Source: Liolophura sinensis
Lineage: Eukaryota; Mollusca; Polyplacophora; Chitonida; Chitonidae
Direction of reading: 5' to 3'
NCBI RefSeq assembly: GCF_032854445.1
Contig: NC_088298.1
Location: 124,001-188,000, forward strand
Length of the DNA stretch: 64,000 nucleotides
Part shown: in pieces, positions 57,301 through 64,000 of the stretch
How the letters are laid out: every line of letters begins with the position of its first letter
Position numbering within the stretch: position 1 is the first letter of the stretch
Translations under genes and position numbers: made by a program
Notes under the pieces: generated by a model
Told to the model about the DNA's origin: nothing
The model's database searches: none
Seen by the model: only the letters and a program-made list of their open reading frames with translations

Positions 57301-57990
57301 TTCCACCTAGCTACACGTTCTAAAGAATTAGAAGTGATATGCTCTAGGATTATAGGAAAATGGTCACTACCACAAAGATCGTCATGCACCTTCCAAGAAA
57401 AATCTGGGAGAAGTGATGGATCCGTGATAGTGAGATCGATAGCAGAATAAGTGCCATTACCCGGATGTAAATAGGTATTAGAACCATCATTGAAATAACA
57501 CAGTTCTTCGTTAGTCTTCGACTATCTTGCCCTTATTATTTATGTTATTACTGCCCCATAGAGGGTTATGGGAATTAAAATCTCCCATAATAATAAACGG
57601 TTTAGGTAATTGTTCTGTAAGATTATGTAACTGAGAAGCTGACAAAGAAGTGTTCGGAGGTATATACACCGAACATAATGTGACTGTTTTAGACAGTGAA
57701 ATACGAACGGCCACAACCTGAAGCTCTGTATGCAGAGCAACAGGGCTGTGGATAATATTGTTATTAATGAATATCGAGGAGCCGCCTGCAGCTCGCTCTT
57801 CTTCATTTGAATAAGTACTATATAATGAATAATTTTTAAGGGCTACTGTGTCTTTGTCAGATGTCTTCAGGTGAGTTTCCTGAAGACATAGGGCTACTGG
57901 ATTTAAAGATTGAACTAGCTGTGTTATTTCAATAAAATTTACCTTAAGACCTCGACAATTCCATTGCATAATTTTGTCATATATCGCCAT
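54338..57990 (-). pseudogene. R8 ORF2: EN-RT-RNase H (frameshifted)
   Basis: The endonuclease (57990-57511) keeps QWNCRGL, LQETHLK and IIMGDFNSHN, then a small loss near 57513 shifts the frame; GSDHFPII follows (57389). Another break is near 56990. RT (56572-54998) is open with YRPIALTS, FFDLEKAYD, GVPQGSILSP and YVDDFLI. An in-frame deletion near 56145 removes about 13 residues upstream of GVPQGS. A stop lies between AEVRGILLA and the rest of RNase H near 54995. The last 208 codons (54964-54338) hold WIPSHIG and the zinc motif. Catalytic residues are present but not in one frame. Confidence 0.9.
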
Positions 57991-59322
57991 TATGGAGGAA
58001 GACGTATTGGGGATTTATGTCTTGACCGAGGACGACCCTTTTTGGGGGATCTACTAGGAGATCTCCCAGGTGCAGATGATCAGGTCTGCACATGAAGTTG
58101 AAGGATCTACATCCTCCAACGATCCAAACTTTTTATAAGTTTGGATTCGGTCCCTAGTGCCCTTAGAGGGACGCTCCAGGGGGCCACTAGGTTTATCCTT
58201 TTTATGATTTTTCTCAGATTTATTTTTGTCACCCGTTGTTTTCTGTGAAGAATCAACGGGTTTATTAGATTTAGATTTATTATCACATGAAATGTGGTCA
58301 GATAAAGAAAGTGCTGGATATTTAGGTAAATTATTAGGTATTTTAGATGGGTTGATATCAGTCTGAGATGATGAACTGGCTGTCTTATTTACGGGTATCG
58401 TGACCAGTTTCTGTGGCTGTTCTTTGTCAATGGGCCAAGGAAAAAGTTGTTTGGACCCCCACAGAAACTGTGGTTTTCCTTACAACGTTGGCAAAAGTAG
58501 ATGTTGTAAGGCCATGCGTGACAGAGAACATACGCTTCGCTTCCTGATAGGATATATTATTTTTACATTTTAAGGTTAAAATTTTTTTCTTTTTTGAAAA
58601 GAGGGCAGTCCTTGGAAGAGGCCATGTGGGCTCCGCTACAATTGAAACATTTTATTGTTTTTGTGCAGTCGAATCCCTCATGTCCTGCTCCCGCACATCT
58701 AAAGCAGACCACTGTGTTGCGGCATTGACTCCTGCCATGGCCAAACCGCTGGCAAGAGAAACACCGGGTGGGGTTAGGTATAAACAACTCCACCCTCACA
58801 CTATATGGCCCGATAAATATAGATGACGGAAGGGAAGGTCTGTTGAAAGTTATCATATAAGTGTTCGTTTTGATAAGGTTTCCATCTCGTTTTATTATGA
58901 AGCGTTTTACCTTACTTACTCCTTGATGTTTTAGTTCTTCAGTTATTTCTTGCTCTGTCATTTCAGTAAGGTCCTGGTCTCTGTCACGAATTATGCCATG
59001 ACAGCAGTTTAATGTATTATGTGGAGAAACAGAAACAGGCTGCTCTCCTATATTTTGAATTTTAAGTAAATTTATATATTGCTGTTTTCTGGAAACTTCC
59101 AACAAAATGTTCCCAGATTTCATTTTTTTAACTTGTTTTAACGTTCCAGCATAACTTTCTAACGTTTTTTTTAAGTACAAATGGATTTATTTTCATTTTG
59201 CCTTCATTTTTATTAGATATTACTAAGAAGGTAGGAAAATAAGTATTTTCTCCTTCAATATCTAATGGAACTTCATTTTTTCTTTTCTTAGCAACGACTG
59301 TTGTGATTTCAGAAGAAGCCAT
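57990..59322 (-). pseudogene. R8 ORF1: gag-like zinc-knuckle protein (frameshifted)
   Basis: It starts MASSEITTVVAKKRKNE at 59322, as in R3. An extra T in a T run near 59170 shifts the frame. The next open part (59180-58563) covers GIIRDRDQDL, YIGPYSVRVELFIPN and all three zinc knuckles. A short loss near 58585 (KEKNFNLKM instead of KEKEIITLK) shifts it again. The basic tail continues in pieces to 57990, with a small deletion near 58080. Confidence 0.87.
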
Positions 59323-59926
59323 GTTATATTTTATTTAATTTCACCCTGCGTGTCCCCCACCCGCCACGGAGTGCCAACAAGGGCAAATCTACCTCTGCGG
59401 ATGACCAGCAGAGAATAAAAACAGGGAATCCACGCAAGGTATACTCGAACAGATTGAGTTATACCAAAAGGTTAAATTCAATCTACTCGATTGACCCATT
59501 AGCCACCGCCTTCTGCATTGACCCCAAAGGAAGTGCTTCTGAAGAAGAGCCAACTTGACATCTCGGTTAGAGAAAGAATAACAAACGGGATCAAGTGTAG
59601 GGCTAGACATGACCAGCCGATTGATCGGACCGGGCCCATCCGACCTCCCGTCTCTCTCCAAGTAAGGGCCAAAGTGACGTGTTGGGCGTGAGAATCTCGC
59701 AAGACCAACACACCCTCAGCCACCAGGATCCCGTCCTCGTAGATTACGGGTCGCAACCCACGGCAAACAGGTCGCTTCCCGGTTGCCTCTCACACAACCG
59801 AGAAGATGTGAGCCTATTATATTCACCGGGCTCACACAGGAGAGCTCTAGGTTAGTCGTCTTTTACGACAAGCTTGCCTAGAGGGCTGAGGTCCTATTCT
59901 TATCACCCGGGAAAACCCCACGGGGG
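59323..59926 (-). promoter_or_regulatory. R8 5' UTR
   Basis: This leader is almost identical to that of R3 (32221-32823), including the two hairpins and the TGTGAGCC...GGCTCACA inverted repeat. The 5' terminal hairpin carries small changes (acccgggaaaacccc). Confidence 0.7.
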
Positions 59927-62665
59927 TGTTCCAGCTTGATGTTAGCTCCCACAATATGTTCCCGTATACGAAGACCGAACGAAGGGATCTTGTTAGGACA
60001 TTTAGTATATTTGTCTACATACAATGGATTGAAAACACAGTCGTAGGCAGGGTTATTGGATGAGCTTTAAGTTTTGTAGCATATTGAAGGCTAAGTTTTA
60101 TACGTCGGTTATATAAAGAAGGCTCATTTGCCTCCACGTATAAACTTTCTAATGGTGAGGTTCTAAAAGCACCAAGGCTGAGCCTCAAACCTTGGTGATG
60201 AACAGGATCCAACATTTTAATGTACGACTTCCTAGCGGAACCGTAAATGATGGATCCATAGTCCAATTTAGACCTCACCAGAGAACGATATAAATTAAGT
60301 AAAACTGATCGGTTAGCACCCCAATTGGTGCTAGACACGACCGTAATTATATCCAGAGCCTTTGTACATTTAGCTTTAAGCATTTTAATATGAGGTATGA
60401 AAGATAGCTTACTATCAAATATTATACCTAAAAATTTAGTTTGTCCAACAATTTTAACCTGTTCACCACAAACATTAAGCTCGAGATCAAGATGAAGTTT
60501 CCGTTGATTACAAAAATGCATACCGACGGTTTTAGACGTTGAAAATCTAAAACCGTTTTCAGTTGCCCATTTCTCGATCTTATTGAGACAAAGCTGCAAC
60601 TGACGCTCGGTATTATTCATATTCTTAGCTCGGTAGCATATAAGGAAATCATCGACGTATAAAAGAACCCTCTGTGCCCGATGTTTATGTTTTTGCTAGG
60701 CTATTTATTTTTATGCTGAACAGAGTTGGTGATAGAATGCAGCCCTGGGGTACACCCATTTCCTGCTCATAAGAGTCAGAAAGAGTGGACCCAACCCGTA
60801 GCTTAAACTGACGATGGGATAAAAATTGTGATATAAATATAGGTAATCGACCTTTAAGACCCATATCCGCGAGGTCTTCTAAAATACCATATTTCCATGT
60901 GGTGTCGTAGGCCTTTTCAAGGTCAAAAAATATGGACACCACATGTTCATTATTAACAAAACCATCACGAATAAAAGTTTCAAATCGAACAAGGTGATCT
61001 AAAGTAGATCGACCTTGACGAAAACCACATTGAATGTTAGATAAAATCTTGTTGGTTTCAAGAAACCAAACAAGTCTATCATTAATCATCCGTTCCATAG
61101 TCTTACAGACACAGCTGGTAAGAGCTATGGGACGGTACTTATTTGGATCAGTATGATCCTTACCCGGTTTGGGAACTGGGATAATACACGCCTCCCTCCA
61201 TGATGGTGGAAAATTACCAGTTATCCAAATATCATTAAACAAGTCCAGGAGAGTCTCCAGTGGCTCAGGTGGTAAATGGTTTAGAAACTTATAATATACA
61301 TTATCAGGACCACAAGCAGTATCGTGGGCCTTTTTTAATGCAGTTCTAAGTTCCTCGATATTAAAAAGGATGATTATAATCTTCTAAATTCTTAGAAGAA
61401 AAGGGCAATTTAATTTTCTCCTTCTGGTTTTTAATACGTTGGAATTTTTTAGTATAGTTCTCAGGAGAAGATTTTTTTTGAAATTGTTTCAGCAAGTTTA
61501 TTGGCTATATCGGGTGGAGAATTTAATATATTATCTTCATCTTTCAAATGCGTTGGCTTTATTATTTTTGCCCTTAAGTTTCTGAACCATGTTCCAAACC
61601 TTACGCATGTTTTTGACGTAATGCCTAAAACAAAGTTCCGCCAACAAGATCGTCTCTTGGACTTGAGTAATCGACGAGCCTTAGCTCGAAAAATACCAAC
61701 CTGGTTTTAATTATTATCAGTAGGACAATGATTAAATCTACGTTCAGCCTTTTTACGGTCCTTTATGGCTTTACGACAGTCATTGTCGTCCCAGGGTTTA
61801 CTTTTGGATTTTGGATTTGTCGAGGTTTTAGGGATAGTTCTATCGGCAGCTCGTAATACAAGCTCGTTAAATTTTAACACAGGATCATCTGCTGCTTTGA
61901 GAGTCTCTGGAGTGATATCAGTCTCACAGAACATCTCAAATGCGATCCAATCTGCTTTATCGAATTTCCACCTAGCTACACGTTCTAAAGAATTAGAAGT
62001 GATATGTTCTAGGATTATAGGAAAATGGTCACGACCACAAAGATCGTCATGCACCTTCCAAGAAAAATCAAGGAGAAGTGATGGATCCGTGATAGCGAGA
62101 TCGATAGCAGAATAAGCGCCATTACCTGGATGTAAATAGGTGTTAGAACCATCATTGAAATAACAGAGTTCCTCCTTCGATAAAAAATCTTCCATTATCT
62201 TGCCCTTATTATTATTTATGTTATTACTGCCCCTTAGGGGGTTATGGGAATTAAAATCTCCCACAAGTATAAAAACGTTTGGGTAATTGTTCTGTAAGAT
62301 TATGTAACTGCAAAGCTGACAAAGAAATGTTCGGGGGAAAATACACCGAACATAATGTGATTGTTTCGGACAATGAAACACGAACAGCCACAGCCTGCAG
62401 TTCTGTGTCCAGAGCAACAGGGCTGTAAATAACATTGTTATTCATGAATATGGAAGAGCCGCCTGCAGCTCGATCTTCTTCATTTGAATAAGTGCTGTAT
62501 AAGGAATAATTTTAAGGGCAACTGTATCTTTGTCAGATGTCTGCAGGTGAGTTTCCTGAAGACACAGGGCAATAGGATTAACTGATTGTACTAGCTGTGT
62601 TATTTCAATAAAATTTACCTTAAGACCTCGACAATTCCAGTGTATAATTTTGTCTAAATAAGACA

Positions 62666-62820
62666 TTATGGAGGGAGACGTATAGGAGATTTCTCTTTAT
62701 GCTTGGACCGAGGACGACTCTTCCTTGGAGATCGGCCGGAGAATCTCCCTGATGCGGGTGATGTATCCATCACATCCGCATGTGATGTAGTATGACCAAC
62801 GTCCTCCAACGATCCAAATC
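62666..62820 (-). pseudogene. R7 ORF1 C-terminal tail
   Basis: These are the last codons of a gag-like ORF1, with the Ser/Arg/Pro tail preceding the TAATG junction. It is cut at 62821 by the Tc1-like element T2. The sequence is closest to the R1 and R6 type (catccgcatgtgatg region). Confidence 0.75.
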
Positions 62821-64000
62821 TATACTACCCAAAAAAAGAAACGCATAGGTGTTTTGTTTGATTTTAAAATGAAATAAATACATTTTGTCTTCATTTCATG
62901 AGCAAAATGTGTTTTAATTTTGTTAATAGTCAGTTAGCACACATTTTATTCCTCAAAACATTTCTTGGTTGAAAATGTTGAGTTTGGAGGCCGTTTTTGG
63001 AAGAAGTAAAAAATACAGCACCACACTGCATCACGTGCAGTCTTACACGCCGAACTTAGGCATGGAAAGCATACAGTGTGTGAGTATAAAACCGCAACTT
63101 TGGGCCGGAAATCGGCGTCTTTCAAGTGGTGTTTTCAAGCGGATTCAACATGCCACGTCTTGACACTGTCACAAGAAATATTGCCATTGGAAGACTTCAA
63201 GCTGGAGAGTCCCAATCGTCCATTTCTAGGCGTCTACACGTCAGCCACAGCACGATTTCACGGCTTGCTGCCCGCTACAACAATACTGGGACAACAAATG
63301 ACCGTCGGCGCTCAGGTCGACCACGTGTCACTACAGCAGCCCAAGATCGCTACATAAGGGTCCTCCATTTGCGTGACCGTTGTGCTACAGCTGAAAGCAT
63401 AGCAGCCAGCATAACGGGACTGAGGAGGATATCAGGTCAGACAGTGCGGAACAGGCTGAGGGAACATGGACTGAGAGCCAGGAGGCCCTATGTTGGGATC
63501 GTGCTGCGTCCTCACCATCGCGCCAATCGCCTCCGATGGTGTAACAACGTGACTGCATGGAATCTACGCAACTGGCGACGCATTTGGTTCAGTGATGAGT
63601 CCAGATTCCTATTGCAGAGACGTGATGGTAGAAACCGGGTTTACAGACGTGCCCACGAACGTTTTGCCCCTAACTGCGTACGCCAAGTGGACAGATTTTG
63701 TGGAGGGAGTGTGATGATGTGGGCAGCAATATCGTATAATGGTCGTACAAATCTTGTCCACGTTTAGGGAAATCTTACGGTCGTACGCTACCGAGACACC
63801 ATCCTGCAGCCACACCTCTTACCTGTCATTGACGTTCAGCGGGAGTTGTTCCAGCAGGACAACGCCAGACCCACACGGCACGTGTCACAAGGGACTTCCT
63901 CGCCGAAAACAATGTAAATGTGCTACCCTGGCCGTCCCCGTTCCCCGAATCTTAACCCAATTGAGCATCTGTGGGATGAACTTGATCGACGTCTACGCCA
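62821..64000 (+). mobile_element. Tc1/mariner-type transposon T2 (left part; right end off window)
   Basis: The left inverted repeat starts tatactaccc at 62821 and matches T1 closely; the right end is outside the window. It inserted at TA in ORF1 of R7. T1 and T2 align base for base over their shared length with few differences, so their transposition is fairly recent relative to the LINE and Polinton debris. Confidence 0.92.
63150..64000 (+). pseudogene. T2 Tc1-like transposase (stop and indels)
   Basis: It starts MPRLDTVTRNIAIG like T1. The helix-turn-helix part has ISRRLHVSHSTISRL, which is closer to the family norm than the STILLL of T1. The first catalytic Asp is in FSDESRF. A Gln codon changed to TAG at 63765-63767 truncates the frame. 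Further on, a base is lost in the second Asp region (CAGACCCACACGG near 63865) and others shift near 63935. It was probably mobile through another copy's transposase, if at all. Confidence 0.9.

Larger units (their letters stand above)
54093..59926 (-). mobile_element. LINE-A copy R8, full-length, nested in R7
   Basis: This 5,834-bp minus-strand LINE-A is flanked by the 13-bp TSD tgttccagcttga (54080-54092 and 59927-59939). The 3' tail is atgaatga at 54093 and the 5' end is cgggggg-type at 59926. It inserted into R7 in the same orientation. Its ORF1 and leader are of the R3 type. Confidence 0.96.
53200..62666 (-). pseudogene. R7 ORF2: EN-RT-RNase H, split by R8
   Basis: The start is MSYLDKIIHWNCRGL at 62666 (TAATG overlap with ORF1). 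One base lost near 62510 breaks the first exon-like frame. The endonuclease continues at 62435-61707 with VGDFNSHNP and GRDHFPI (the usual Ser replaced by Gly-Arg). RT (61242-60685) keeps YRPIALTS, FFDLEKAYD and GVPQGCILSP. After a frameshift at the YVDD region, the thumb (60620-60015) follows. RNase H (54072-53200) keeps YTDGSKDGD, AEARTI, CTDSLS and WIPSHIG. The C-terminus is shortened near 53195. Confidence 0.87.
52926..62820 (-). mobile_element. LINE-A copy R7, interrupted by R8 and by Tc1 element T2
   Basis: This minus-strand LINE-A is in pieces: 3' tail and RNase H end at 52926-54092, then 59927-62820 with the rest of ORF2 and the last codons of ORF1. R8 lies between (TSD tgttccagcttga), and the sequence reads continuously across once R8 is removed. 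At 62821 a Tc1-like element interrupts ORF1; the remainder lies outside the window. R7 inserted into LINE-C. Confidence 0.93.

Noticed and set aside
1-64000. CRISPR arrays, bacterial operons or bacterial IS elements
   Set aside because: There are no spaced short repeats of that kind, and introns, TATA boxes and eukaryotic transposons indicate an animal genome.

Overview
This window is animal nuclear DNA, most likely from a mollusc or another lophotrochozoan. It is AT-rich and has spliced genes with GT-AG introns. It holds several LINE families with APE endonuclease and RNase H domains (I/Nimb-like), a Penelope-like element, Tc1-type transposons, a tRNA-derived SINE, and Polinton/Maverick-type DNA with a protein-primed DNA polymerase B and an adenain-like protease. 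The mollusc assignment is inference from family resemblance. I found no convincing ordinary host gene.

Layout. 1-5.5 kb: a LINE-A copy (R1, minus), cut by the window edge. 5.5-8.1 kb: an unrelated LINE reverse-transcriptase scrap, the end of an adenain-like protease, and a first broken polymerase copy. 8.1-10.2 kb: a second polymerase copy split by a 5'-truncated LINE-B with a target-site duplication (TSD). 10.2-14.5 kb: two inverted partial copies of a repeated unit, one holding a Penelope-like fragment. 14.5-17.4 kb: the most complete polymerase copy (minus). 18.0-20.5 kb: a minus-strand gene with duplicated exons, split by an intact Tc1-like transposon. 20.5-22.5 kb: a probable bidirectional promoter and a six-exon, 190-codon coiled-coil gene whose introns are all phase 2. 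22.5-34.2 kb: LINE-A copy R2 (plus) with full-length R3 (minus) nested in it; R2 itself sits inside the repeated unit. 34.2-36.9 and 46.4-46.6 kb: the unit continues, interrupted by a head-to-tail LINE-A pair (R5 and R6) that shares one outer TSD. 46.6-49.9 kb: unassigned DNA, a SINE, and another unit copy (protease end plus coiled-coil gene). 51-52.9 kb: LINE-C (plus), invaded by LINE-A copy R7. R7 was invaded in turn by full-length R8 and by a second Tc1-like element that runs off the window.

How it fits together. LINE-A is about 5.85 kb. ORF1 has three zinc knuckles; ORF2 carries endonuclease, RT, RNase H and a C-terminal zinc motif. The two ORFs overlap by one base at a TAATG stop-start, the element ends in a GAAT-type repeat tail, and the 5' UTR is highly structured. 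No copy here is intact in both ORFs. The repeated unit combines a coiled-coil gene facing a tiny conserved two-exon gene (start MRHFTDPD), a TATA promoter and a terminal block rich in palindromes. Repeated fusion to polymerase and protease fragments suggests that all belong to one Polinton- or adintovirus-like element with spliced accessory genes. I regard that as the main candidate for an undescribed system. Nesting and TSDs give a relative insertion order.
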